Source: Azomonas macrocytogenes
GTDB taxonomy: Bacteria; Pseudomonadota; Gammaproteobacteria; Pseudomonadales; Pseudomonadaceae
DNA length: 64,000 nucleotides
Direction of reading: 5' to 3'
Assembly (NCBI RefSeq): GCF_014191985.1
Contig: NZ_JACHXI010000003.1
Span: 62,001-126,000 of the forward strand
Shown: positions 8,746 to 17,140 of the stretch, one piece after another
Layout of the letters: each line of letters starts with the position of its first letter
Position numbering within the stretch: the stretch's first letter is position 1
Made by a program: the position numbers and the translations under genes
Notes under the pieces: generated by a model
The model's input: only the letters and a program-made list of their open reading frames with translations
Database searches by the model: none
What the model was told of the DNA's origin: nothing

Positions 8746-10800
8746 TCATCGATTTTCGGCACCGAAGTCATAGTTCATCGAATGACTGGGTTCCTGTAGG
8801 TAATATCCCTGGATGTAGTTGACGCCGGACTGCCAGAGCGTAGTCAGGACGGTAGCGCTTTCGACGCAGGGAACAATGCTCCGCTTGCCCTGTTCATGCA
8901 GGCTGCCCAGCAGGTTCTGCAAGGCTTCCTTGTTCTCGGGGTTCGCCAGGTCCTGTATGTAGGCACTATCGATTTTGACGAATTCGACCGGCAGGTGCCT
9001 GAGGGTATTGAAGGGATTGAACTCCCGGCCGAAGTGACTCAGCGTGATCCGGCAGCCGAGCTTCACCAGGCTTTGTACCAGGGTTTGTACTTGCCTGAGA
9101 TAGGTTGTCGCATCTGCTTCGTCTATCTGGAATACCAGTGATGAGGCAGTCGGTTGCACATTGTTCAACTGATCTTCCAGCCAGCCCGGAAACGTCTGGT
9201 CCTGCAGGCTGGCGCCGGATAGGTGCAGAAACAGCTGAGGGTCATGTCCCTTGGATAGCTGCTCTGCCAGATGCTGGAGCGAATGGCGGATTACCCAGCG
9301 ATCGATGGTCGTGAGCATGCCGGTTTCACTGGCTGCGTCGAGGAATTCGGCCGGAGATATTTCATCTCCTTGCGGATTGATCAGGCGCAGCAGTACTTCG
9401 TAGCGTTCGCGCTCGTCGTCGCCACGAAGGCTGATGATCGGCTGGAAGAGCAGGCGGAATGCGTTGCTCTCCAGGGCCTGCTGGACTATCGCCTGGAGGT
9501 TGCCGCGACTGGCTGCGGCCGCGAGCTCATGGGCCGGATCGTAGCGCATGAGCGCATTTCCCGCCGCCTCATCACAGCAGCGATAGGCACGATCGAGGGC
9601 TTCCTGGAGGCAGGTATTCGTCTTGTCCAGCCCGGCAACGCCGATACTCAGGGTGATCTGTATCGTACGGCCGGATATGTCGAAGAGATGGCCTTCGACC
9701 TTTTTCAGCAGTTCCTTGAGTATCGGCTCTGCCTGCCGGGTGGAGGTATCCGGTTGCAGGAAAGAGAACAGATCATCGCCGAAACGGCCCAGCAAGATCT
9801 GTTCGGGAACATGCTTGCGCAACAGCCCGGCCAGGGCAGCAAGCAGCGAATCGGTATCGCGCATACCGATTCTGGACTGCAGTGCGCAGAAGCGGTCGAT
9901 GCGAATGAGCGCCAGGGTGATTGCGTGATTCTGGGCAAGCGCTTGTTGCGCCACGTCGATGAAACCATTGCGAGTAGGCAGGTCGGTTACTGGATCCCGC
10001 TTGTCGCCGATCGTCGGCGGTTGCTCTTCCAGTGTCGCTGCGTTGTCTGCATGCGGACGAATCACGATCTGAGTGCAGGGTTCGCCGTCGTAGTGGGCCG
10101 AGGAAAAGTGCATCCTGACCGTGGGTCGGGTACCGTCTGCCCTGATGACGGCACACGCCAGCTCGCCGGTATTTTGCTTGCCGCTCTGGTTTTTCAGGTG
10201 CTGCTTGATTTCCCGGTGGGCTTCCGGCGCGATCAGGTCAATTACCGGCGTGCCTGCCAGTTCTTCGGTATCCAGGTGGCCGAACAGCTCCAGATAGGTG
10301 CGATTGGCATGGATATGCATGCCGTCATGGACATAGGCGATGGCATCTACGGAGCTTTCCAGCAGTAGTTGGCAACGTGCCCTGGCTTCCTGCAAGGCTT
10401 GCTCGGCGGCGTGACGAGCCCGGTATTCTGCCAGATTGGCCAGTTCACGGTTGGCTACCAGAATCAGACGTTCGTCCTCTCCCCTGGGGAGCGCATCTTG
10501 CGCGCCTTGCAGCAAGGCACCGGTGATGAGTTCGGGGTCGTTGCTGGCAGCAAGTTCTATCAGCGGAGTCTCTTGTGTGGCATGCCGGACCTGGCGGATG
10601 GCCTCGGCAGCGGCGATATCCTCGCAGCTGGTGACGAGGATCAGATCCCAGTCTTGCCGGAGTGCCTGCTCCAGTTCCGCTCCCGAAGTCGAGCGCTGTA
10701 CTCGGGTTGCATAACCGGCGTTACGAAACAGGCCTGCCAGCCGCTCTGCCTCATTCTGAGAGTCTTCGACGATCAGCAGGCGCAGGGGTTTTTTATCCAA
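8746..10800 (-). CDS. fimX: FimX-type c-di-GMP receptor (REC-PAS-GGDEF-EAL)
   Basis: Controls type IV pilus assembly and twitching motility in Pseudomonas by sensing c-di-GMP. Order of domains: receiver-like (LLIVEDSQNEAERL near the start), PAS (about 130-250), GGDEF (about 270-420), EAL (about 440-680). Both output domains are degenerate: the GGDEF loop reads RFGDDLF and the EAL signature reads YEVLLRL, as in FimX, which binds but does not make or degrade c-di-GMP. No ATG fits the N-terminus; I chose the TTG at 10800 (684 residues, close to the family), while a GTG at 10854 would add 18 residues. No strong ribosome-binding site is seen for either. Confidence 0.87.
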   Translation of the reverse strand: MDKKPLRLLIVEDSQNEAERLAGLFRNAGYATRVQRSTSGAELEQALRQDWDLILVTSCEDIAAAEAIRQVRHATQETPLIELAASNDPELITGALLQGAQDALPRGEDERLILVANRELANLAEYRARHAAEQALQEARARCQLLLESSVDAIAYVHDGMHIHANRTYLELFGHLDTEELAGTPVIDLIAPEAHREIKQHLKNQSGKQNTGELACAVIRADGTRPTVRMHFSSAHYDGEPCTQIVIRPHADNAATLEEQPPTIGDKRDPVTDLPTRNGFIDVAQQALAQNHAITLALIRIDRFCALQSRIGMRDTDSLLAALAGLLRKHVPEQILLGRFGDDLFSFLQPDTSTRQAEPILKELLKKVEGHLFDISGRTIQITLSIGVAGLDKTNTCLQEALDRAYRCCDEAAGNALMRYDPAHELAAAASRGNLQAIVQQALESNAFRLLFQPIISLRGDDERERYEVLLRLINPQGDEISPAEFLDAASETGMLTTIDRWVIRHSLQHLAEQLSKGHDPQLFLHLSGASLQDQTFPGWLEDQLNNVQPTASSLVFQIDEADATTYLRQVQTLVQSLVKLGCRITLSHFGREFNPFNTLRHLPVEFVKIDSAYIQDLANPENKEALQNLLGSLHEQGKRSIVPCVESATVLTTLWQSGVNYIQGYYLQEPSHSMNYDFGAENR

Positions 10801-10884
10801 GGTAATTACGCGCCTGGCCGGAAAAATCCATGGGTGCCGGAAATCTACAAGCACTTGCGCAGTGAGTCAAAGCCTTCGCTCTGG

Positions 10885-10905
10885 CTTGCCAGCTTGTCTG
10901 GCAAG
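10885..10905. repeat. short perfect inverted repeat between psd and fimX
   Basis: CTTGCCAG (10885-10892) and CTGGCAAG (10898-10905) pair perfectly around a 5-base loop in the gap between psd and fimX. There is no T-run after it, so it may act as an RNA-stability hairpin, a weak terminator or an operator; the sequence does not decide. Confidence 0.35.
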
Positions 10906-10979
10906 GGTGTGATCGGTGTCTCTTGCCATGCCTTTCGGTTCGCTGCAATTCGGGGTGACATGGCACAAGGCACCCTGTT

Positions 10980-11852
10980 TCACCGGCTGGTATGTCCCAT
11001 GCCTTCGCCCATGCGGACGGGTTCGAGAGTCGCCAGTTTTTCGGCCCAGGCCACTTGCTCGGCGCCGAATAGCAAAATGACCGTCGAACCGAGCTTGAAG
11101 CGACCCATCTCCGCGCCTTTTTCCAGGTGAATCGGCGCTCGTGCAGCTTCATCGTAGCGGACGCTTTTGAGGATGCGCCTGGGCGGTGTGACCAGCCCGG
11201 CCCAGACGGTCTCGATGCTGGCGACGATCATCGCCCCCACCAGCACCATGGCCATCGGGCCGTGCTCGGTATCGAATAGGCAGACGACTCGTTCGTTGCG
11301 GGCGAACAGTTCCGGGACATTATCGGCGGTCACCTGGTTGACCGAGAAGATGCGTCCAGGGACGTAGACCATTTCGCGCAGCGTGCCTGCCAATGGCATG
11401 TGTACGCGGTGGTAATCCTTGGGTGACAGGTAGATCGTGGCGAAGCTGCCGCCCATGAAGGGCTCGGCGAGTCGGTGATCGCCGCCGAGCAGGTCGGTCA
11501 GGCCGAAACTGTGTCCCTTGGCCTGGAAGATGCGCCCCTGCTCGATACGGCCGATCTGGCTGATCGCGCCATCGCAAGGATTGAGGACGGCGCCGGGCGT
11601 TTGATCCAGCGGTCGGGCATCTTCCTTCATGGGGCGGGTGAAAAAGGCATTGAAGTGTTCGTAGCCGTCGGCATCCTCGATCAGGGCTTCATGCATGTTT
11701 ACCCGGAAGTAACGGATGAATGCCCTGATGAGGATGTTCTTCAGCCAGCGTACCCGGCATTCTGCCAGGCCGCCGACCAGGCGCGAGATCAAGTGGTGGG
11801 GAAGCACATATTGGCTGAGGATGAACAAGCGATCTTTCATGCAGGGGGTCAT
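10980..11852 (-). CDS. psd: phosphatidylserine decarboxylase proenzyme
   Basis: Inner-membrane enzyme that makes phosphatidylethanolamine from phosphatidylserine (also annotated asd). 290 residues. The self-cleavage motif LGST lies in [12 protein letters not shown] near residue 252, where the Ser becomes the pyruvoyl group. The conserved [11 protein letters not shown] and DYHRVHMP motifs are present. The ATG at 11852 overlaps the rhdA stop by 4 bases (ATGA); a second ATG at 11840 gives the more usual N-terminus MKDRLF and may be the true start. It forms an operon with rhdA as in P. aeruginosa. Confidence 0.96.
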   Translation of the reverse strand: MTPCMKDRLFILSQYVLPHHLISRLVGGLAECRVRWLKNILIRAFIRYFRVNMHEALIEDADGYEHFNAFFTRPMKEDARPLDQTPGAVLNPCDGAISQIGRIEQGRIFQAKGHSFGLTDLLGGDHRLAEPFMGGSFATIYLSPKDYHRVHMPLAGTLREMVYVPGRIFSVNQVTADNVPELFARNERVVCLFDTEHGPMAMVLVGAMIVASIETVWAGLVTPPRRILKSVRYDEAARAPIHLEKGAEMGRFKLGSTVILLFGAEQVAWAEKLATLEPVRMGEGMGHTSR

Positions 11853-12664
11853 TGCTCGATGGGTGTGTCGGCCATATTACCCCATTCGCCCCAGGATCCG
11901 GCGTACCCCTTGACTCGTGGATAGCCGAGGGCCTTGGCCACCAGGTAGGTGAAACCCGAGCGGTGGTGCGTCTGGCAGTGGGTGATGATTTCCTTGTCCG
12001 GCGTGATGCCGAGGCTTTGCAGCTGTTGTGCGATATCCGTGCGGATGCGCATGGCGCGAGCCGGGTCCATGCCGGCGGTCCATTCGAAATTGATCGCACC
12101 GGGGACATGTCCGCCGCGGGCGGCCAGTACCTTTTCCCCTCGGTATTCCTGTGGCGAGCGGGCATCCCAGATCGCCAGGTCGGCGGCGCCGAGGCGTGTC
12201 TGCAGGTATTCGCGGGTCGCAGTGGGCTGCTCGTGCAGGGTCAGCGGTACGCTGGAAGCCACGGCAGGCGGGACTTCCTGGCTGAGTGGACGATTTTCGG
12301 CGAGCCAGGCATGCAGCCCACCGTTCAGATAGTGGTAGTGGCGGTGGCCGATTACGTCCAGCAGCCAGATGAAGCGTCCGGCCCAGCCGCCGCCTTCGTC
12401 GTCGTAGACGACATAGACGGCTTCGGGGCGATGGCCAAGGGCGCCGAACAGCGCTTCGAGGTTTTCCCGGGAGGGCAACAGCCCGGGTGCCGGAGGCTGG
12501 CCCAGCTGGGTTTGCTTGGGGTCGACGAAACGTGCGCCGGGAATATGCCCTTCTGCGTAGCGGGCAGCGCTGGTCAGGTCGACAAGAATGAGTTCGGGAG
12601 CATCGAGACGTTCGGCCAGGGCGGCAGGCTCGATAACCAGTGGCAGATCGGAAAAGACGGACAC
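11849..12664 (-). CDS. rhdA: thiosulfate sulfurtransferase (rhodanese) RhdA
   Basis: Two-domain rhodanese that moves sulfane sulfur from thiosulfate to cyanide or other acceptors. 271 residues from the GTG at 12664, preceded by AGAGG; the reading frame stays open further upstream to 12745 but RhdA proteins begin at SVFSDLPLV. The active-site loop CQTHHR lies in the C-terminal domain near residue 230 and has the form known from Azotobacter/Pseudomonas RhdA. The N-terminal domain lacks a catalytic Cys, as usual. It is translationally coupled to psd. Confidence 0.95.
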   Translation of the reverse strand: MSVFSDLPLVIEPAALAERLDAPELILVDLTSAARYAEGHIPGARFVDPKQTQLGQPPAPGLLPSRENLEALFGALGHRPEAVYVVYDDEGGGWAGRFIWLLDVIGHRHYHYLNGGLHAWLAENRPLSQEVPPAVASSVPLTLHEQPTATREYLQTRLGAADLAIWDARSPQEYRGEKVLAARGGHVPGAINFEWTAGMDPARAMRIRTDIAQQLQSLGITPDKEIITHCQTHHRSGFTYLVAKALGYPRVKGYAGSWGEWGNMADTPIEQ

Positions 12665-12836
12665 GGCAGGCCTCTGTTCAGTCTTGCTGAAAGTAATCGG
12701 AGTGTAGCTAAAAAATCGGGCCGGGAGTTTGCCGCCATCGCTCAAGACGCGTTCGAGCCATTACGCGATTCGGGCGAAAAGCTACCCATGAGATTCGCCG
12801 ATAGCGGCGTTCGGTCAGCTTTTCATCGGAATGCTC

Positions 12837-12863
12837 TTCAGTCTGGCGCACAGCGACCGATAA
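12837..12863 (+). promoter_or_regulatory. candidate sigma-28 (FliA) promoter of motAB
   Basis: TTCAGTCT (12837-12844), then exactly 11 bases, then ACCGATAA (12856-12863). Against the FliA consensus TAAAGTTT-N11-GCCGATAA this is 5 of 8 and 7 of 8 matches. It ends 32 bases before the motA ATG. A second, weaker possibility is GCCGATAG at 12797-12804. The position before flagellar stator genes supports the reading. Confidence 0.5.
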
Positions 12864-12895
12864 CGCAGGGATATCGTTCGAGTCGGGTAGTCCGG

Positions 12896-13747
12896 ATGGC
12901 AAAAATCATAGGCATCATCGTCATATTCGCTGCGGTGCTGGGCGGCTATGTGCTTTCCCATGGCAAGCTTGGCGCGCTGATCCAGCCTTTCGAGGTCATG
13001 ATCATCGGCGGCGCTGCGCTTGGCGCTTTCCTGCAGGCCAATCCTGGCAGCACTTTCATGCAGGTCTTCAAGAAGTCGTTGAAAATGTTCGGCCACCGTT
13101 TCAGCCATGCCTTTTATCTGGAGGTGCTGAAACTGATCTACGACATTCTCAACAAAAGCCGTCGCGAAGGCATGATGGCCATCGAAGTGGATATCGAAGA
13201 CCCCAAGGCCAGCCCGATCTTCAGCAAATATCCCACTATCCTGCAGGACGAGCGGATGATGGCTTTCATCTGCGATTACCTGCGCATCATGTCTTCCGGC
13301 AACATGGCTCCCCACGAGTTGGAGGGGTTGTTCGACATGGAGCTTGCGAGCCTCAAGGAAGAGTTGGAGCATCCTGCTCACGCTGTCACGCGGATTGCCG
13401 ACGGCCTGCCCGGATTCGGCATCGTCGCAGCGGTACTGGGGATCGTGGTAACCATGGCGCTACTCGGTCAGGTAGAACAAGCCGAACTGGGCGTGCATGT
13501 GGCGGCGGCATTGGTGGGGACCTTCCTGGGGATTCTGGCGGCCTACGGCTTTTTCGGCCCCCTGGCGACCTGCCTTGAGCACGATGCCAGGGAGGAGCTC
13601 AATCTGTACGAGGCGATCAAGGCCAGTCTGGTGGCTTCCGCTTCGGGCATGCCGCCGACGCTGGCGGTGGAGTTCGGGCGCAAGGTGCTGTTTCCAGCCC
13701 ACCGCCCGAGCTTCAGTGATGTCGAACAGGCAATGCGTGGCAACTGA
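12896..13747 (+). CDS. motA: flagellar motor stator protein MotA
   Basis: Proton-channel subunit of the flagellar stator, in the inner membrane. 283 residues, the usual Pseudomonas MotA length. Begins MAKIIGIIVIFAAVLGGYVL. Four hydrophobic segments are visible (about residues 3-20, 30-48, 168-190, 200-222). The large cytoplasmic loop between helices 2 and 3 carries the charged residues that act on FliG. The open frame extends over 1 kb upstream as an antisense shadow of rhdA, so the ATG at 12896 is chosen from family alignment. motB follows after 5 bases. Confidence 0.96.
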   Translation: MAKIIGIIVIFAAVLGGYVLSHGKLGALIQPFEVMIIGGAALGAFLQANPGSTFMQVFKKSLKMFGHRFSHAFYLEVLKLIYDILNKSRREGMMAIEVDIEDPKASPIFSKYPTILQDERMMAFICDYLRIMSSGNMAPHELEGLFDMELASLKEELEHPAHAVTRIADGLPGFGIVAAVLGIVVTMALLGQVEQAELGVHVAAALVGTFLGILAAYGFFGPLATCLEHDAREELNLYEAIKASLVASASGMPPTLAVEFGRKVLFPAHRPSFSDVEQAMRGN

Positions 13748-13752
13748 CGGCC

Positions 13753-14760
13753 ATGGACAATACGCAACCGATCATCGTCAAACGTATCAAGCGCTATGCT
13801 GCAGGCCACCATGGCGGCGCCTGGAAGATTGCCTTTGCCGATTTTGCTACGGCGATGATGGCTTTCTTCCTGGTGCTCTGGCTGATGTCTGCGACGACTC
13901 CCGAGCAGAAGAAACTGATTTCCGGTTATTTCCAGGACCCCATCGGCTTCAGCGAAAGCGGCTCGCCCTATGTCATCGATCTGGGTGGCACGCCGGTTCC
14001 CGCGCCGGATCGTACGCTCAACCCGCAGGCCGATGTGCCAAGTACGGGCCAGTCGCTGGATACACGCAATGCCGAAGCCATTGCCGAAAGGCTCGAGCGT
14101 GAAAGACTGGATCTGGTCTTGCAGGAATTGCAGAACAAGATCAACGAAGATCCTGAACTGAAGAAGTTCAAGGATCAGATTCTCATGGATATTTCCCGGG
14201 ATGGCTTGCGGATCCAGATCCGCGACGCGGCCAATCGGCCGATGTTCGCGCTGGGCAGTGCCCAGCTACAGCCTTATTTCGAGGACATTCTGCTGGCCAT
14301 GGTGGATACCCTCAAAGGGGTTGCGAACAAGATCAGTATCAGTGGCCATACGGACGCCAAGCCCTATGCCGGCAACGGCCAGTTCGGCAACTGGGAGCTG
14401 TCTGCCAACCGGGCCAACGCTGCGCGCCGGACGCTGGTGGCCGGTGGTTACCCGGATGCGCAGATCGCCCGTGTCGTAGGCTACTCATCCACGGTGCTGT
14501 TCGATCGGCAGGATCCGTTGAGTGCAGCCAACCGGCGCATCGAAATCCTGGTGCTGACCAAGAAGGCGCAGGAGTCCATCGAAGGCGATTCATCCAGGCC
14601 GGATGCGTTGCAGCCAGGCAACCCGTCTCCTGCCGTTCCCGCCAAGCCCGCAGCGGGATCGGTTCGACCGGGAGAGGCCGGGCCACTGTCGGCGACGCAA
14701 CTGCGGGAGCAACTGGACATCTTCGAGGATGGCGTGCTGAATATGCAGGAGCAGCAATAG
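13753..14760 (+). CDS. motB: flagellar motor stator protein MotB
   Basis: Stator subunit that anchors MotA to peptidoglycan. 335 residues. The single N-terminal helix contains the proton-binding aspartate in the motif IAFADFATAMMAFF (Asp near residue 30). The C-terminal OmpA-like domain (about 140-265) shows the peptidoglycan-binding signature with ISGHTDAKPY and NWELSANRANAARR. The tail is rich in Pro, Ser and Ala. Together with motA it forms a two-gene operon that converges on rsgA. Confidence 0.96.
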   Translation: MDNTQPIIVKRIKRYAAGHHGGAWKIAFADFATAMMAFFLVLWLMSATTPEQKKLISGYFQDPIGFSESGSPYVIDLGGTPVPAPDRTLNPQADVPSTGQSLDTRNAEAIAERLERERLDLVLQELQNKINEDPELKKFKDQILMDISRDGLRIQIRDAANRPMFALGSAQLQPYFEDILLAMVDTLKGVANKISISGHTDAKPYAGNGQFGNWELSANRANAARRTLVAGGYPDAQIARVVGYSSTVLFDRQDPLSAANRRIEILVLTKKAQESIEGDSSRPDALQPGNPSPAVPAKPAAGSVRPGEAGPLSATQLREQLDIFEDGVLNMQEQQ

Positions 14761-14797
14761 CCGTGCGCCTGCGGTACGAGATAATCGTTCTGCAGCC

Positions 14798-15829
14798 TCA
14801 GTATTCCGTTTGCGGCAGGCTACTGAGGATATGCCGATAGCTTTCCATGCGTTGAGGATGGATGCGGCCTTGCTCCAGCGCTTTGAGCAGGGCGCAGCCG
14901 GGTTCATGCTCGTGATGGCAATCACGGAAGCGGCAGCGCCCGAGCAGATCGTCGAACTCGCGAAACCCCGCCTCGATTTCGGCGCGGGTCACATGTCCCA
15001 GGCTGAATTCGCGAATTCCGGGGGAGTCGATCAGCTCGCCGCCTCCGGGAAAGTGGAACAGCCGCGCCGTCGTCGTGGTATGGGTGCCTTTGCCGGTCAG
15101 CTCCGACAGGGCGCCCACGCGGGTATCCAGGCCTGGCAGCAGGCTGTTGACCAGCGATGACTTGCCTACCCCGGATTGACCGACGAAGACGCTGACATGC
15201 CCGTCCAGTCGAGCCTTGAGCTCATCCATGCCGCTGCCTTGCCGGGCCGAGACTTCCAGCAGGGGATAGTCCAGCGCTCGATAAACGGCGAGCAGGGTTT
15301 CCAGCCGTACCTGGTTTTCCGCTGTTACCAGATCGGCCTTGTTCAGCAGCAGCAAGGGCTGGATTCCGGCGTGTTCTGCTGCAACCAGGTAGCGATCGAT
15401 CAGATTGGCATGGGGCTCGGGCAGTGGGGCGAAGACAATGACGATTCGATCCACATTCGCGGCCACCGGTTTGAGCTGGCCGCGGCTGTCCGGTCGGCAG
15501 AGTTCCGTACGCCGCGGCAGTTGCGCGACAATGACGCCGTTGCCCTGGTTACCGGGGCGCCAGACGACCTGGTCGCCGGTGACCAGCGCAGGCAGGTTCG
15601 CCCGTAGATGGCAGCGGAATATTTGCCCGGCCAGTTCGTCCTGGCGGGCTTCCACTTCTACTTGGACCCCGAAATGGGCAATGACCAGCCCTTCCTGTTC
15701 GCGGCCAAGGTCACCGCCTTCCAGTTCATCGACAAGGCGCGATTCGCGGCGGGCGGCACGGTTCGCGCGTTCTTCCTGGATCTTCTCGATGCGCCAGCTC
15801 TGGCGGCGGTTGAGTTGACGTTTGGCCAT
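14798..15829 (-). CDS. rsgA: small ribosomal subunit biogenesis GTPase RsgA
   Basis: Late-acting GTPase in 30S maturation. 343 residues. The GTPase motifs are circularly permuted, as expected: G4 NKADLV (about residue 160), then G1 [10 protein letters not shown] (about 218), then G3 DSPG (about 266). An N-terminal OB fold precedes them. The C-terminal zinc-binding region reads [14 protein letters not shown]. It is divergent from orn, the usual arrangement. Confidence 0.96.
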   Translation of the reverse strand: MAKRQLNRRQSWRIEKIQEERANRAARRESRLVDELEGGDLGREQEGLVIAHFGVQVEVEARQDELAGQIFRCHLRANLPALVTGDQVVWRPGNQGNGVIVAQLPRRTELCRPDSRGQLKPVAANVDRIVIVFAPLPEPHANLIDRYLVAAEHAGIQPLLLLNKADLVTAENQVRLETLLAVYRALDYPLLEVSARQGSGMDELKARLDGHVSVFVGQSGVGKSSLVNSLLPGLDTRVGALSELTGKGTHTTTTARLFHFPGGGELIDSPGIREFSLGHVTRAEIEAGFREFDDLLGRCRFRDCHHEHEPGCALLKALEQGRIHPQRMESYRHILSSLPQTEY

Positions 15830-15947
15830 GATTGATAGTGGTCGGCTGGAGCGGGAGGCGAGTCTAGCATGGCGGCGCGTTGGATAACGGAATCGGGCAC
15901 ATGGGCTGCTGAGCTACAATGCACCATCACGCCAAGGAGTATCCGCC

Positions 15948-16490
15948 ATGCAAAATCCGCAGAATCTGATCTGGATCGACCTGGAAATGACCGGGCTGGA
16001 TCCGGACCGGGATGTCATTATCGAAATGGCGACCATCGTTACGGATAGCCAGCTCAACGTCCTGGCGGAAGGGCCGGTGATCGCCGTACACCAGAGTGAC
16101 GAGATTCTGGCCGGCATGGATGAGTGGAACACTCGTCAGCATGGCGGCTCCGGCCTGACCCAGCGGGTTCGTGAGAGCCGTATCGAAACGGCCGAAGCCG
16201 AAGCGGCGACCCTGGCTTTCCTGGAGCAATGGGTGCCGGCCAGGAGCTCACCCATCTGCGGCAACAGCATTTGCCAGGATCGCCGCTTCCTCTACCGGTA
16301 TATGCCGAAGCTGGAAGCCTACTTCCATTACCGCAATCTGGATGTTTCCACCTTGAAGGAACTGGCTGCACGCTGGGCGCCCCATGTGCGCGATGGAGTC
16401 GAGAAAAGCGGCAAACATCTGGCTCTGGATGATATTCGCGATTCGATTGCCGAATTGCGTTATTACCGCGAGCACTTCATCAAGTATTAA
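15948..16490 (+). CDS. orn: oligoribonuclease
   Basis: 3'-5' exoribonuclease that degrades very short RNAs, including pGpG from c-di-GMP breakdown, and is essential in many Pseudomonas. 180 residues. DEDDh motifs: [10 protein letters not shown] (residues 10-19), the aspartate in CQDRRFLY and the ALDDIRDSI region near the end. AAGGAG lies about 11 bases before the ATG. A TACAAT box at 15915-15920 could be the -10 of its promoter, but no good -35 is seen. A link to c-di-GMP turnover fits with fimX nearby. Confidence 0.96.
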   Translation: MQNPQNLIWIDLEMTGLDPDRDVIIEMATIVTDSQLNVLAEGPVIAVHQSDEILAGMDEWNTRQHGGSGLTQRVRESRIETAEAEAATLAFLEQWVPARSSPICGNSICQDRRFLYRYMPKLEAYFHYRNLDVSTLKELAARWAPHVRDGVEKSGKHLALDDIRDSIAELRYYREHFIKY

Positions 16491-16498
16491 CTTCAGGC

Positions 16499-17140
16499 TT
16501 ATTTCCCAAGCTTTCGCAATTCCTCGGACTCGACGATTCTGGTGCCTTCGCTTTCTTCCAGAGCGAGGCGCCAGAGGGCGCGAGCCAGGACGCTGGCTTC
16601 GATGCCCTGGTATTTTCCGGGCAATAGACGCAACAACGGCGCTGTCAGGCGTTCGGTAATACGCAGCTCGCTGCGCGGGCCGAGCAACTGTGCCGGGCGG
16701 GTTATGGTCAGTTGCGGCCAGCCCTGTGCTTGTAGCGCCTGTTCCATTGCGCCTTTCACCCGGTGGCAGGGATCGGTGCTGTGCGGGTCCGCCCCCGGCG
16801 CGCTGATCACCACCAGATGCCGGGCACCCAGTTTACGGGCGCGGCTGGCAAAAACCCGTACCAGATTGGCATCCAGATCGATCAAGGTTTTCTGGCTATC
16901 GGTCTGTCCGCAAGTACTGGCTAGGCAGCAGAATGCCACGTCGACCGGTCCTTCGAGCTCGGCAAGCAGCGCCGCGAATTCTCCGACCGGATTTTGCAGG
17001 CGTGGGTGTTCGGCCAATGGCATGTGGGTCGGGGCCTGCACGCGCTGGATGGTCGGCTCGCTGAGCAGGCGGTCGAGTAGTTGTGCGCCGATCAGGTCAG
17101 TGGCTCCGGCCAGCAGGATTTGCCGTGGTGTCAGATACAT
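16499..17140 (-). CDS. NAD(P)-binding Rossmann-fold protein (HTATIP2-like)
   Basis: 213 residues. The N-terminal nucleotide-binding motif GATDLIG (residues 12-18) and the segment VDVAFCCLAST mark an atypical short-chain dehydrogenase related to HTATIP2/YwnB. The usual YxxxK catalytic pair of the family appears as Cys125-x3-Lys129 (CHRVK), so the tyrosine is replaced and classical reductase chemistry is doubtful. The start overlaps the stop of the upstream MORN-peptidase gene by 10 bases, showing translational coupling. Substrate unknown. Confidence 0.75.
   Translation of the reverse strand: MYLTPRQILLAGATDLIGAQLLDRLLSEPTIQRVQAPTHMPLAEHPRLQNPVGEFAALLAELEGPVDVAFCCLASTCGQTDSQKTLIDLDANLVRVFASRARKLGARHLVVISAPGADPHSTDPCHRVKGAMEQALQAQGWPQLTITRPAQLLGPRSELRITERLTAPLLRLLPGKYQGIEASVLARALWRLALEESEGTRIVESEELRKLGK

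Noticed and set aside
9271-10368. 365-codon plus-strand frame opposite fimX
   Set aside because: Antisense shadow; the minus-strand protein has clear REC, PAS, GGDEF and EAL domains.
11852-12895. 348-codon in-frame extension upstream of motA
   Set aside because: Runs antisense to rhdA; MotA length and alignment fix the start at 12896.
12665-12895. possible small gene between rhdA and motA
   Set aside because: Only frame extensions of neighbours are open; the stretch reads better as a promoter region.
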